A stretch of 64,000 bases of DNA from Blautia sp. (GCA_030841965.1 JAUUSJ010000002.1:27449-91448), one strand, 5' to 3'. Counted from the first letter of the stretch, positions 26,214-33,685 are shown. Numbers and translations: made by a program. Notes: generated by a model from the sequence alone, not told the origin.

Positions 26214-27284
26214 TTAAAAATGTAATTTAGACATTTCTTTCTCTAAATCTGACAATGTCCTGTGGGTGTAAGTATCTTCTGTAACATCATTGATAGCATG
26301 ACCCACAATAAGTTTCAAGATGTATTCGTTCATGTTGCAATTTTTGGCAGCAGTGATAAATGTATGTCTGGTATCGTGAGGTTTGTGTTCTAGTTTAAAC
26401 CTCTTCATTATCTTGTTGAAACGAGAACGGTATTTATCATATGTCATAAATGTTCCTTGCTGTCCGTTCAAATCGTTGAATAAGTATTCTGATTGAATAC
26501 TTTTAGCTTCTTCATATCTCTTTTTTATTAATTCTATAATATCTGCGTGAATCGGTACAATACGATTTTTCCCCGCCTCTGTCTTTAATCCACCACGCAT
26601 AAACTTGTCATCTATATTTATGTCTGCTGTTTTTAGCACAGATAGTTCTTGGGGTCTCCAAGCACTATATATCCCAATAAGAACCATATCTACAAACGGA
26701 AAATCTATATTCTTTTTCAAGAGTTGTATTTCTTCGCTAGTAAATGGGATGCGTTCTATCTTAGGTTTTGCTCTCTTCACGGACTCGCATAATTCTGCAT
26801 AATTTTTATCTGCTAGTTCGTGCTTCATCGCATATTTGTACATCAAATTGAATAGGCTTTTCATTCTTCCTTTCGTGGCATTTCCAACATCAGCGTTCTT
26901 TATTGTACCTTCTAGGTGCGAAGGTCTAATATCTCTAAATTTCATGTTATAGAGAGGTTCGCAGTAACTATAAGCACTTTTCCATGTTCTTATAGCAGAA
27001 GGGACGATGTTTTCAAAATGTTCAGCTGACCATTTCTCATATACCTCGGAAAAGGTCATGGAAGGATTAGACAAATCATAAGGACTTGAGTTATAAGCCA
27101 CCAACGCTTCGTAAGCTTCGGATCTTGTCTCGTAGTATCCAATTGTGACAAATTGTTGTTTGAATTGTCCAGTATTCTCATCTTCTTTCCATCCAACGGT
27201 CTTTCTCACACGCCAAGGTCTTCGGCGATTGCCAGAAAGCTTAGAGATATTGCCAAATCCGTTTGGCAGTTTCATTCGCTTCAT
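26214..27284 (-). CDS. int: Tyrosine-type integrase
   Basis: A 356-residue site-specific recombinase that integrates and excises the prophage. An N-terminal AP2-like arm-binding domain (residues 1-75) is followed by a SAM-like core-binding domain (75-170) and the catalytic domain. Visible catalytic residues are Arg in SAWRPQELSVL, Lys near GGLKTEAGKNR, His-x-x-Arg in HKPHDTRHTFI, His in VGHAIND and the nucleophile Tyr in DTYTHRT near the C terminus. Transcribed towards the host junction. AAAGGATG precedes the start on the minus strand. Confidence 0.95.
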   Translation of the reverse strand: MKRMKLPNGFGNISKLSGNRRRPWRVRKTVGWKEDENTGQFKQQFVTIGYYETRSEAYEALVAYNSSPYDLSNPSMTFSEVYEKWSAEHFENIVPSAIRTWKSAYSYCEPLYNMKFRDIRPSHLEGTIKNADVGNATKGRMKSLFNLMYKYAMKHELADKNYAELCESVKRAKPKIERIPFTSEEIQLLKKNIDFPFVDMVLIGIYSAWRPQELSVLKTADINIDDKFMRGGLKTEAGKNRIVPIHADIIELIKKRYEEAKSIQSEYLFNDLNGQQGTFMTYDKYRSRFNKIMKRFKLEHKPHDTRHTFITAAKNCNMNEYILKLIVGHAINDVTEDTYTHRTLSDLEKEMSKLHF

Positions 27285-27289
27285 AAGTT

Positions 27290-27390
27290 CACATCCTTTT
27301 TATTTTTGGGTGTAAAAAATACACCCTAGTAATTTTTGAAAGGATGTAGTATACTGTAATTGCTTATGTTAGAGTATATCACATCCTTAT
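27290..27390. promoter_or_regulatory. Upstream region of int with repeated ACATCCTT motifs
   Basis: ACATCCTT occurs at 27291-27298 and 27381-27388, and inverted (AAGGATGT) at 27340-27347; the first copy overlaps the integrase ribosome binding site. A hairpin GGGTGTA/TACACCC lies at 27308-27325. These may be regulator or recombinase sites. The function is inferred only from repetition. Confidence 0.35.
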
Positions 27391-27413
27391 AGGTTGTTAG
27401 ATACTTTAATTCG

Positions 27414-27445
27414 ACCGCTCCTGTTGCCGACAAGAGCGGTTTTTT
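27414..27445 (+). terminator. Plus-strand intrinsic terminator
   Basis: ACCGCTC (27414-27420) pairs with GAGCGGT (27434-27440), followed by TTTTT. It points rightwards although both neighbouring genes run leftwards, so it would end a plus-strand transcript starting near the integrase leader, or block read-through from it. Confidence 0.65.
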
Positions 27446-27459
27446 GCGTGGTTAATTAA

Positions 27460-28140
27460 TTATTGTTTTGTTGGAAGTCCTAAATTCGATAATACTTCAT
27501 CGGATGAACCGTCATCATAATATAGCTTATTCCCAAGTAAGAAATAATTACATGTAGAACTCGTGCCATCTTCCGACATCGTAAAAATAGCAACTGCATT
27601 CATCTTATCCATTACACCTTTGACAGATATTTTAACTAATCCCATAACTTTTCCGTTATCGGTTTCATCAAAATCAGTAAATGTATAATCATCAAATCCC
27701 CATGGCCATTTTGCTCCATTTATATAATTATTGCCGATATTCTGCATTGCAACCATATACCAAGCCGCATTATCTGGATCTGTTTGAAATTGCAAAAAAT
27801 TTACTGGTTCTTCTTCTTTTGATTCTGTTGTAGCCTCGGTTGTAGCCGTTGTACTTTCGGTTGTGGCTGTAGTAGTTGACTTCTCTTTTTCGGCTGTGGT
27901 AGCAGTAGTAGATGCGTCTTCTGGAGCTGTTACGCTTTGCCCAAAGAACACATAAAGAGCTAATAATACAAGTGTCCCAATGACTTTGTAAACCCCCTTA
28001 AGATCTACCTTTGGATTTAATAGTATTGCCATAGCAACGAAACAGAGTCCGCAAGGCAGAGATGCTAAACCAGAAAGTATTCCTAGTATTAAGATTATAA
28101 TAGACAGTGTCCAAAATACAAAATTTTTAATTTTTTTCAT
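27460..28140 (-). CDS. Membrane protein with Thr-rich linker, lysogeny module
   Basis: A 226-residue protein (start at 28140 chosen for GGAGGATAAAC directly before it). Two hydrophobic segments lie at about residues 5-30 and 48-68. A low-complexity Thr/Glu/Ala linker (about 75-115, runs of TTATTE) is followed by a C-terminal extracytoplasmic domain starting NFLQFQTDPDNAAWYMV. No enzymatic motif is recognised. Its place beside the repressor genes, transcribed with int polarity, fits a prophage-expressed surface or superinfection-exclusion protein. That is inference. It is 25 bases downstream of the DUF4041 gene, so the two are probably one operon. Confidence 0.7.
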   Translation of the reverse strand: MKKIKNFVFWTLSIIILILGILSGLASLPCGLCFVAMAILLNPKVDLKGVYKVIGTLVLLALYVFFGQSVTAPEDASTTATTAEKEKSTTTATTESTTATTEATTESKEEEPVNFLQFQTDPDNAAWYMVAMQNIGNNYINGAKWPWGFDDYTFTDFDETDNGKVMGLVKISVKGVMDKMNAVAIFTMSEDGTSSTCNYFLLGNKLYYDDGSSDEVLSNLGLPTKQ

Positions 28141-28165
28141 GTTTATCCTCCTTGATTCCCAATTG

Positions 28166-29455
28166 TTAATTAGCACAAATTGAGTTTTGTTGAATAGTTT
28201 CTTTCATTTTTTGGCTTACTCTATATTGTTCGGCATCTGGATAATCAATAAATTCTACGGTTTTATCAAAGTTTTCATTTACGACTTTTTTTATTTCGTC
28301 AAGAGTCACGTTGAAAAATTCTCTTCTCGTATTTACAAGATTTAATTTTTTGTCATCAAATGCACGATGAAGAGCAGCTTCAAGAGCTGGAGCGTCATCT
28401 GAGAAAATCATTGCGTGTACATCAAAATTAAATGGTACAGAGGCACTACTTAGTTCGTCTATTCTGTCTTGTGGATTTAATCGCCTTGTCATTCCGATTT
28501 TGTAGATATTTTCTCCAAAAGCCCCTATATTAGATATAATGTAAACATATCCAGCCTTTTGATTTGCTTCTCTATAATCGATATCCTCTAGGGATTTTTC
28601 TATGATTTTTAATTGTGTTTCTAATTCATTTGATTTTTTGATAAGCTCTTGATTGTCTGGATCAGATTCTAATTGTTTTTTAACTTTATTGTACGCAGTT
28701 AAATAATGTGATTGTTCTTTCTCTGTCTTTTTCCTTTGCTCATCTATTTCTTTCTGCAATTTGGCAGCTTCTCTCATTTCAGCACGGATAGCTTTCTGCT
28801 CTTCCTTTTCTTGCTGTTTCTTCTGTTGATACTCAAATGCTAGATAAAGTTCATCAACTTTTAAATTCATAAATTGTATCGTTACGCGCAAAGACATAGA
28901 TTTCCCTAATCTTTCTATTGCGTCTGCTGATTTCTCTATCTTTTTTAGAGACATATCAAGATTATTGTATTTGACTTTACTGATTACATCTTCACAGTCA
29001 GCATTAAAGGCACGAAGGAATAATTTCTTCATGTTTTTTATCATTGCCCTGCCTTTTATCTTACTTCCGTCAACTGTCCAATTTTCGCTTGCGCTAATTG
29101 CTTTGTCATTTTTAATTAAATCTTTTTGGGTTAATCGTATTTTATCAAGGCGTTTCTTATATTCATCTGCGGTAACAAAATTATATCTAGGCGTATATAA
29201 ACCGAAATCTTGAAACATCAAAACATCTTCAAAAATAATGAGTTCTTTTTTCTTATCCTCAACGGATTTAGAACATGAATCATATTCTTGCCGTAATCGT
29301 TCTTTCTTTTTTTCTAAATCTTGCACTTGCTGGTTTAGTGTTTCAATATACTCTTTTAAGTTGATAGCTTCTTGCATCTCTGGAGTTAAAAGCTCTTTCA
29401 GGTTCTCGTTTTCTTTTTTGATTTTCCCTGCATTTAAAATATCTAATAATCCCAT
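28166..29455 (-). CDS. DUF4041 protein with C-terminal T5orf172/GIY-YIG nuclease domain
   Basis: A 429-residue protein. Residues 1-75 form a coiled coil (NLKEYIETLNQQVQDLEKKK). A DUF4041 domain covers about 80-200 and a second charged coiled coil about 205-300. The C-terminal T5orf172-type GIY-YIG-like domain begins AGYVYIISNIGAFGENIYKI near residue 308, with Arg and His/Glu residues in RIDELSSASVP and ALEAALHRAF and a closing REFFNV. It is common in lysogeny modules of Firmicutes prophages; the function is unproven, possibly defence or exclusion. CATCCTCC, that is GGAGGATG on the minus strand, precedes the start. Confidence 0.8.
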   Translation of the reverse strand: MGLLDILNAGKIKKENENLKELLTPEMQEAINLKEYIETLNQQVQDLEKKKERLRQEYDSCSKSVEDKKKELIIFEDVLMFQDFGLYTPRYNFVTADEYKKRLDKIRLTQKDLIKNDKAISASENWTVDGSKIKGRAMIKNMKKLFLRAFNADCEDVISKVKYNNLDMSLKKIEKSADAIERLGKSMSLRVTIQFMNLKVDELYLAFEYQQKKQQEKEEQKAIRAEMREAAKLQKEIDEQRKKTEKEQSHYLTAYNKVKKQLESDPDNQELIKKSNELETQLKIIEKSLEDIDYREANQKAGYVYIISNIGAFGENIYKIGMTRRLNPQDRIDELSSASVPFNFDVHAMIFSDDAPALEAALHRAFDDKKLNLVNTRREFFNVTLDEIKKVVNENFDKTVEFIDYPDAEQYRVSQKMKETIQQNSICAN

Positions 29456-29520
29456 ATCGCATCCTCCTTTTGTATTTGTATAACTATATAATTATAACCA
29501 ATGCAAGGGAAAAAAGATAG

Positions 29521-29540
29521 TATTTTTCGAAAAATATAAT
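29521..29540. promoter_or_regulatory. 16-bp palindrome overlapping a TATAAT
   Basis: TATTTTTCGAAAAATA at 29521-29536 is a perfect palindrome and its right end runs into TATAAT (29535-29540), 47 bp before the Cro-sized HTH gene. It could be an operator for a repressor of that gene. No convincing -35 was found. Confidence 0.4.
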
Positions 29541-29587
29541 ATTTTCTCATTTTATTGCACACTCCTAATAGGAGGTGAAAAATAAAA

Positions 29588-29785
29588 ATGAAAATATTAA
29601 TATGGAATATTAGGAATGCTAAAGGTGTTACCTTGGAGGAACTAGCCAAAACAGCCAAAATCAGCAAGTCCGCACTGAGTAATTACGAAAATCAAAAACG
29701 CTATCCTAGTATAGATACCCTAGAACGTATCGCAATAGCCCTTAATTGTCGAATTTCGGATTTATACGATTCAGAGTATAAATAA
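29588..29785 (+). CDS. Small XRE-family HTH protein (Cro-sized)
   Basis: A 65-residue DNA-binding protein made almost entirely of an HTH_3 domain: GVTLEELAKTAKISKSALSN is the helix-turn-helix region, followed by YENQKRYPSIDTLERIAIAL. AGGAGG stands 11 bases before the ATG. It diverges from the DUF4041 gene. The downstream gap carries three palindromes (29795-29934) that may be its targets. Confidence 0.85.
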   Translation: MKILIWNIRNAKGVTLEELAKTAKISKSALSNYENQKRYPSIDTLERIAIALNCRISDLYDSEYK

Positions 29786-29794
29786 ATAATTATA

Positions 29795-29934
29795 TCACAT
29801 AAAAATACTTATGTGAAGTAGTTAAAATTTATTTCCACATATGTGGAAATATTCTAAAAAAGCGAGACAAATGCCGAAAAATGTTGTATATTAAGTATAA
29901 CTGTAATTCTAAATTTGTTATACTTAATATACAA
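29795..29934. promoter_or_regulatory. Cluster of three perfect inverted repeats
   Basis: TCACATAA/TTATGTGA at 29795-29802 and 29809-29816; a 22-bp palindrome centred on CATATG at 29830-29851 (left half TATTTCCACAT); and an 18-bp perfect inverted repeat with arms 29884-29901 (TTGTATATTAAGTATAAC) and 29917-29934. None is followed by a T-run, so terminators are unlikely. They lie between two small genes in the immunity region and look like operators or RNA hairpins. Confidence 0.5.
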
Positions 29935-30021
29935 GATGAAACTAAAAAACATCTTGCAATCACAGAACTTACGTTCTATAATATTTATATCGAACTGGCA
30001 TTCGGGAAAAGGGGTGGAGTA

Positions 30022-30135
30022 ATGAAAAAGTATTACAGGGAAGAAATTAAGAAAATGATTGAGAAACTAGATGACGAAAAACGTCTGAAATACATATACC
30101 AAGTTCTCGTATCATTCCTTAGTTTTAGAGGTTGA
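30022..30135 (+). CDS. Small hypothetical phage protein (37 aa)
   Basis: A charged helical peptide, MKKYYREEIKKMIEKLDDEK and on to VLVSFLSFRG. The ATG at 30022 has GGGGTGGAG seven bases ahead; a longer frame opens at 29881 but would run through the 18-bp inverted repeat and lacks a ribosome binding site. Similar short 'MIEKLDDE..L.YIY' proteins are frequent beside phage repressors. The function is unknown. Confidence 0.55.
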   Translation: MKKYYREEIKKMIEKLDDEKRLKYIYQVLVSFLSFRG

Positions 30136-30156
30136 GCTTTATTGCTCAGCCTTTTT
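30130..30156 (+). terminator. Terminator overlapping convergent stop codons
   Basis: GGTTGAGC (30130-30137) pairs with GCTCAGCC (30144-30151), followed by TTTTT. It contains the stop of the 37-residue gene and the 3' end of the repressor gene on the other strand. Confidence 0.75.
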
Positions 30157-30531
30157 CTTTTCTTCTATAATTTTATCTATAAATCTTTCAAAAGCTTTCC
30201 AATCTTCCTCGGATGTGTTAGATAATGCAGATATAATAATGTTTTTAAAGGAATCATCTGCCTCCGTAAGTAATTGGTTTGTTAATTGTGCTATTTCCAT
30301 CTGCCTGTCCATCGGGCAAAATGGATCCCCTTCGCCAGTACGAAGCCAGTTTTCACTGACACTGAATTCTCGGCAGATAGCTTTTATAGTTTGTTCTGTA
30401 GGTTTATTTTTTCCGCTTTCTATGTCACTAACAGAATTAGGCTTCAAGCCCAAAGCAGAGCCAAATTCTTTTTGAGTTTTACTTAAAATTGTCTTTCTCA
30501 GGTATCTGATTCGTTCACTTATTGTTTTCAT
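30139..30531 (-). CDS. CI-like phage repressor (XRE family)
   Basis: A 130-residue protein with an N-terminal HTH: TQKEFGSALGLKPNSVSDIE is the helix-turn-helix region, near residues 19-38, then SGKNKPTEQTIKAICREF. The C terminus is helical without an S24 peptidase domain, so it would not self-cleave by the LexA route. It is transcribed leftwards from a consensus promoter (TTGACT at 30584-30589, TATAAT at 30561-30566 on the minus strand), with AGGAGG before the start. It faces the early operon across three shared operators and is the best candidate for the lysogeny repressor. Confidence 0.85.
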   Translation of the reverse strand: MKTISERIRYLRKTILSKTQKEFGSALGLKPNSVSDIESGKNKPTEQTIKAICREFSVSENWLRTGEGDPFCPMDRQMEIAQLTNQLLTEADDSFKNIIISALSNTSEEDWKAFERFIDKIIEEKKKAEQ

Positions 30532-30560
30532 ATATATTTCTGTTCCTCCTTTCTGAAAAT

Positions 30561-30640
30561 ATTATATCGTAGAACGACAAAAAAGTCAATAAAAACTATT
30601 GACAAAAATCGTTAAACGTTATATAATAATCGTACAACGA
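30561..30640. promoter_or_regulatory. Lysis-lysogeny switch: divergent promoters and three operators
   Basis: Rightward promoter: TTGACA 30599-30604 and TATAAT 30622-30627, spacer 17. Leftward promoter: TTGACT 30584-30589 and TATAAT 30561-30566 (minus strand), spacer 17. Operator-like sites are TCGTAGAACGA 30567-30577, TCGTTAAACGT 30609-30619 and TCGTACAACGA 30630-30640. Site 1 lies in the leftward spacer, site 2 in the rightward spacer and site 3 just after the rightward -10. Start-to-start distances are 42 and 21 bp, whole helical turns. Confidence 0.82.
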
Positions 30641-30658
30641 AAGAAAGGAGGGAACAGC

Positions 30659-30823
30659 ATGGTAGAAGAAAAAAAGTATTTAACGGAAACCGAGAGAGAG
30701 CATCTCACCTCTTTACTTAATAAACTTGAGAAAGCGTATCTTAATATGTCTGAAAGAGAGAAAGGTGTGTTCGAGGGAGCACTTATTATGGTGGAGTATC
30801 GAGCGGCAAGAGAAACCGCCTAG
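30659..30823 (+). CDS. Small early phage protein (54 aa)
   Basis: First gene of the rightward early operon, with AAAGGAGGG six bases before the ATG at 30659. Acidic and helical: MVEEKKYLTETEREHLTSLL, ending MVEYRAARETA. No domain is recognised. Its position directly behind the rightward promoter is where Cro or anti-repressor genes often lie, but no HTH is visible. Confidence 0.65.
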   Translation: MVEEKKYLTETEREHLTSLLNKLEKAYLNMSEREKGVFEGALIMVEYRAARETA

Positions 30824-30858
30824 CGGTGCTAGATAGGAGAGAAAAAGAAAGGAGAACA

Positions 30859-31284
30859 ATGTTTAAAGAAAAATTAAAAAAAGTGATAAAAGAAAAAGGA
30901 ATCACGCAAGCGAAACTTTGCACTTTAACTGGAATTTCTAAATCTTGCATTAGCCAGTATATAAATGGTTATATAGTTCCGACAAAAGAAAGGCAAATGC
31001 GGATTGCAAGAGCATTAGAACTTCCAGAAGATTATTTCCTAGAAGCTGTTAAGATACAAAAAGAAAAGAAGTCTGGTCTTAATATGCCAGTTGATGTGGC
31101 AGCGGGGATTATGGGAATATCGAATACCACGCTCCGAATACAGCTTCAGCAGGGGCTTCATTCTTGGGGAGTGGCGAGCAGAAAGGGAAATAGGTATATG
31201 TATTACATAAACAGAAGAAAATTTGCGAAAGAGGAGTGTGTATCACTCGAAGAAATCGAAGAAATTATGAGTAAACAAGAGTAA
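30859..31284 (+). CDS. XRE-family HTH regulator with second C-terminal helical domain
   Basis: A 141-residue protein; the ATG at 30859 follows AAAGGAGAACA. The N-terminal HTH is GITQAKLCTLTGISKSCISQ with YINGYIVPTKERQMRIARAL. The C-terminal half, MPVDVAAGIMGISNTTLRIQ and RKGNRYMYYINRRKF, resembles an excisionase or MerR-like winged helix that reads a second site. It may be the Cro-like or early regulator of the rightward operon. The roughly 510-bp stretch after it has no gene but strong secondary structure. Confidence 0.8.
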   Translation: MFKEKLKKVIKEKGITQAKLCTLTGISKSCISQYINGYIVPTKERQMRIARALELPEDYFLEAVKIQKEKKSGLNMPVDVAAGIMGISNTTLRIQLQQGLHSWGVASRKGNRYMYYINRRKFAKEECVSLEEIEEIMSKQE

Positions 31285-31318
31285 GGAGATTCCGATGCAA
31301 AGGCGATATTGGATATGT

Positions 31319-31753
31319 TTTAGGACTAGAGGGAGTCTACACAAGATGCATACTTTTTTCCTCGAATCCTCCCCTAAGCTAGATAGTTTAGTATTTAGTA
31401 TAACGATATTACAAAAATAATTACACGTGTAGACTCCCTCTAGTCCTAAAGCTGGGGCTAGTGTACTTTAATTTCAAGCCGTCTGGGCTTCTGACCTTCC
31501 TAGACGGCTATCCTCTAAGATGGTCAAGCATCCGCATCAAAAACGGAAGAAATATCAAGTGTTTCATTTTTGCGTTTCTTCTCTTGTATATATAACAATA
31601 AATTGCGAATTCCATTGCTGGTGCGGATGCTTGACTACCTTAAATGGGGTAGTCACATAATTCTCCTCAATTTCATATAGCACAGATCGAAACAGGAAGG
31701 GCTTTGGTTACTGTTCTTCCCTTCCTGTCGGTAAGGCGGTGACTCCCCTTACC
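31319..31753 (+). ncRNA. Candidate structured RNA region (six stem-loops, no gene)
   Basis: Stem I: 24-bp perfect repeat, 31319-31342 with 31427-31450. Stem II: GCCGTCTGGG (31478) with CCTAGACGGC (to 31508). Stem III: about 19 bp, 31521-31539 with 31619-31637, core GTCAAGCATCCGCA; it encloses stem IV, GAAGAAA (31546) with TTTCTTC (31575). Stem V: ACAGGAAGGG (31692) with its complement ending 31728. Stem VI: GGTAAGG (31730) with CCTTACC (to 31753). No stem is followed by a T-run, and no credible gene occupies 31285-31795. It could be a structured RNA, an anti-terminator region or a set of protein-binding or invertible repeats. Confidence 0.5.
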
Positions 31754-31795
31754 CTGATGATGATAATCCAAAGTTTAGAAGAAAGGAGAGGTGAT

Positions 31796-31978
31796 ATGGT
31801 AACCAAGTCAATAGGGATATCCTATGAGTGGGATAAGATATGCTGTAAGCTGAATCCGAACAGAGAACACGAAGAGACAACAGCAATTTGTCCAGAGTGC
31901 AAAAAGAAGTACGAGATAAAACATTTTACCAAAATTGGAATTTGCAAATCCTGTGCGAGAGCAATGGTGAACAGATGA
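31796..31978 (+). CDS. Small zinc-ribbon phage protein (60 aa)
   Basis: MVTKSIGISYEWDKICCKLN followed by TTAICPECKKKYEIKHFTKIGICKSCARAM: two CxxC pairs typical of a zinc ribbon. The ATG at 31796 has GAAAGGAGAGG ahead. Probably a nucleic-acid- or protein-binding early protein; the exact role is unknown. Confidence 0.65.
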   Translation: MVTKSIGISYEWDKICCKLNPNREHEETTAICPECKKKYEIKHFTKIGICKSCARAMVNR

Positions 31979-32027
31979 GCTAAGAGGCATATACATAAGC
32001 AAAGAAAGACAGTAAGGAGGTGGGAAA

Positions 32028-32348
32028 ATGAAGAAAAAAGCGTGTGAAAGAATAGAAGAAAAAATAGAATCTTTTTTATATTGTTCCAGTCCAGTTATTT
32101 TTATTGCTAGACTTAAGAAGCACAACTTCGAAAGTTTTCTTTTGAAAAATCGTATACATGAGTTTTTCACAAGAATTATAGAGTGCGAACTAATGATAAA
32201 AGAGGAAATTCAAGATGCATATAGTGCGAAAAAAATCACATGGGATGAATACAATCGTCTTTGGGAGCGTGTATTGATAGAGAGACAAAAGCTTCTAGTG
32301 TGTCATTATATGCTGGTAGACGAAACAGAAAAATCTAAGAAGAGGTAA
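32028..32348 (+). CDS. Hypothetical early phage protein (106 aa)
   Basis: Helical, charged protein MKKKACERIEEKIESFLYCS and on to YMLVDETEKSKKR; it starts 10 bases after TAAGGAGGTGG. No recognised domain. It is followed after 4 bases by the next early gene, in the same direction. Confidence 0.55.
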   Translation: MKKKACERIEEKIESFLYCSSPVIFIARLKKHNFESFLLKNRIHEFFTRIIECELMIKEEIQDAYSAKKITWDEYNRLWERVLIERQKLLVCHYMLVDETEKSKKR

Positions 32349-32352
32349 GAAG

Positions 32353-32676
32353 ATGCTAAATATCGAAAGCCGCAGTATACGTAGCATACAGCACGATATA
32401 AGAAAGTCCAGAACTATAGTAGAAGCAAATAAACATGCTTTTTACGCTTTGGGAATGCTGAATGCAAAGTGGGAAGATGGAAAGATTACTGAGGAAACTA
32501 GAGAGTTTCTTACTAAAAGTATCGAGGAGGAGCTAGAAATAGCAGAACATAGGCTAAAAAATAAAAATATAGACCAGGCATTAGACTTGTGTAGACCAAG
32601 AGAGGAGAGGAGCGGAGTAAGGAATAGAAAAAGCATTACGAGCATTAAAGGCTACAAAAAAAGAAATATCTCTTAA
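32353..32676 (+). CDS. Hypothetical early phage protein (107 aa)
   Basis: Begins MLNIESRSIRSIQHDIRKSR with AAGAGGTAAGAAG before the ATG. Predicted helical to about residue 80; the last 25 residues (after DLCRPREER) are low in expected character and overlap the next small gene in another frame. The function is unknown. Confidence 0.55.
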   Translation: MLNIESRSIRSIQHDIRKSRTIVEANKHAFYALGMLNAKWEDGKITEETREFLTKSIEEELEIAEHRLKNKNIDQALDLCRPREERSGVRNRKSITSIKGYKKRNIS

Positions 32677-32800
32677 TAATAGAGATGCAGTTGCTGTACT
32701 TGATGAGTACACAAGGCAGCAGATAAAAAAATATGAAAAGGTGGTGCAAGATGAAAAAGGACAGAAAAAAATGCTATATGATGGACCAAACATCATATAG
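32624..32800 (+). CDS. Small helical phage protein with apparent ATA start (58 aa)
   Basis: The frame reads (ATA)-EKALRALKATKKEISLNN, RDAVAVLDEYTRQQIKKYEK and stops at 32798-32800, protein-like throughout. The frame is closed by TAA at 32618 and holds no ATG, GTG or TTG until too late. ATA at 32624 has GGAG at 32614-32617, a normal spacing. Either a rare ATA start is used or the original start codon has been lost. Overlaps the 3' end of the previous gene by 53 bases. Confidence 0.4.
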   Translation: MEKALRALKATKKEISLNNRDAVAVLDEYTRQQIKKYEKVVQDEKGQKKMLYDGPNII

Positions 32801-32914
32801 CAGGGGGTGAATGTCTTATCAGAACATAATACCTTTGTCTGTCCTTATCTTATCAAAAAATGCTTTAAAATGCAAGAGAAAAACAAAAATTTAATAAAGA
32901 TAAGGAGAAAAAAG

Positions 32915-33685
32915 ATGAAGCAATTTAGAACGCTTTACGCAGATGAGATTGAGTGCCGTGTTGCTACGGTAAAGAGTAGCGGAGTATCTTTGTTACTCTA
33001 TAAAAATGCAAGAGCAGATATGAATATCCTAGATGAAACAGTTGGAGCCGAGAACTGGCAACGTACCCATAGCCGTGACAATGCAAATTGTACGGTAAGC
33101 ATCTGGGATGACGGCAAGAAGCAGTGGATTTCTAAAGAAGACACTGGAGTAGAAAGCAATGCAGATGCGGACAAAGGAAAAGCATCTGATAGTTTTAAGA
33201 GAGCCTGTGTAAACTGGGGAATCGGAAGAGAACTATATACAGCTCCTTTTATATGGGTTCCGTCTAATAAGTGCAACATAATTGATTCTGGACGTAAAGA
33301 CAAGTATGGACATGCAGTATTGACTTGCAAAGACAAGTTTAAGGTAAAGTTTATTGATTATGATTCCAAAAAAAGAATTATTTCTCTGATTATTGAAAAT
33401 GAGAGTTTAAAAGCAACTGTTTTTACATGTGGCCAGTCCAATACAAATAAGCAAGGCGAAAATGGATATGGCGAGAAAAAACAAAGCAATGCAAGTACCA
33501 ACAAGAAGCTAGGCAAGCTATCTGAGTTTGAGGTAGCAAGGCTCAGAACGATTTTGAAGGAAAGAGCCATTATGGAAAATGGAACATATGATGAGACAGA
33601 GTTTTGCAGAAAAAATAAAATAGAAACTCTGGAAAATATGAGTAGAAGTAAATTTGAATGGATTATAAAAAACTGGGCGGCATAA
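32915..33685 (+). CDS. Rad52/22-family single-strand annealing protein
   Basis: A 256-residue phage recombinase; the ATG at 32915 is chosen for AAGGAGAAAAAAG just before it. The Rad52-like core is clear: GAENWQRTHSRD, CTVSIWDDGKKQW and ADKGKASDSFKRACVNWGIG followed by RELYTAPFIW. Such proteins anneal complementary strands during phage replication and circularisation. Residues about 165-195 form an Asn/Lys-rich linker, and the C-terminal 60 residues resemble a small helical interaction domain. Replication genes follow. Confidence 0.88.
   Translation: MKQFRTLYADEIECRVATVKSSGVSLLLYKNARADMNILDETVGAENWQRTHSRDNANCTVSIWDDGKKQWISKEDTGVESNADADKGKASDSFKRACVNWGIGRELYTAPFIWVPSNKCNIIDSGRKDKYGHAVLTCKDKFKVKFIDYDSKKRIISLIIENESLKATVFTCGQSNTNKQGENGYGEKKQSNASTNKKLGKLSEFEVARLRTILKERAIMENGTYDETEFCRKNKIETLENMSRSKFEWIIKNWAA

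Noticed and set aside
31319..31450. Intrinsic terminator at the 24-bp inverted repeat
   Set aside because: The loop is 84 bases and no T-run follows the right arm. Early genes continue downstream on the same strand.
32807..32914. Upstream start of the Rad52-like protein at 32807
   Set aside because: The extra 36 residues are not part of the fold, and AAGGAGA is correctly placed before ATG 32915.
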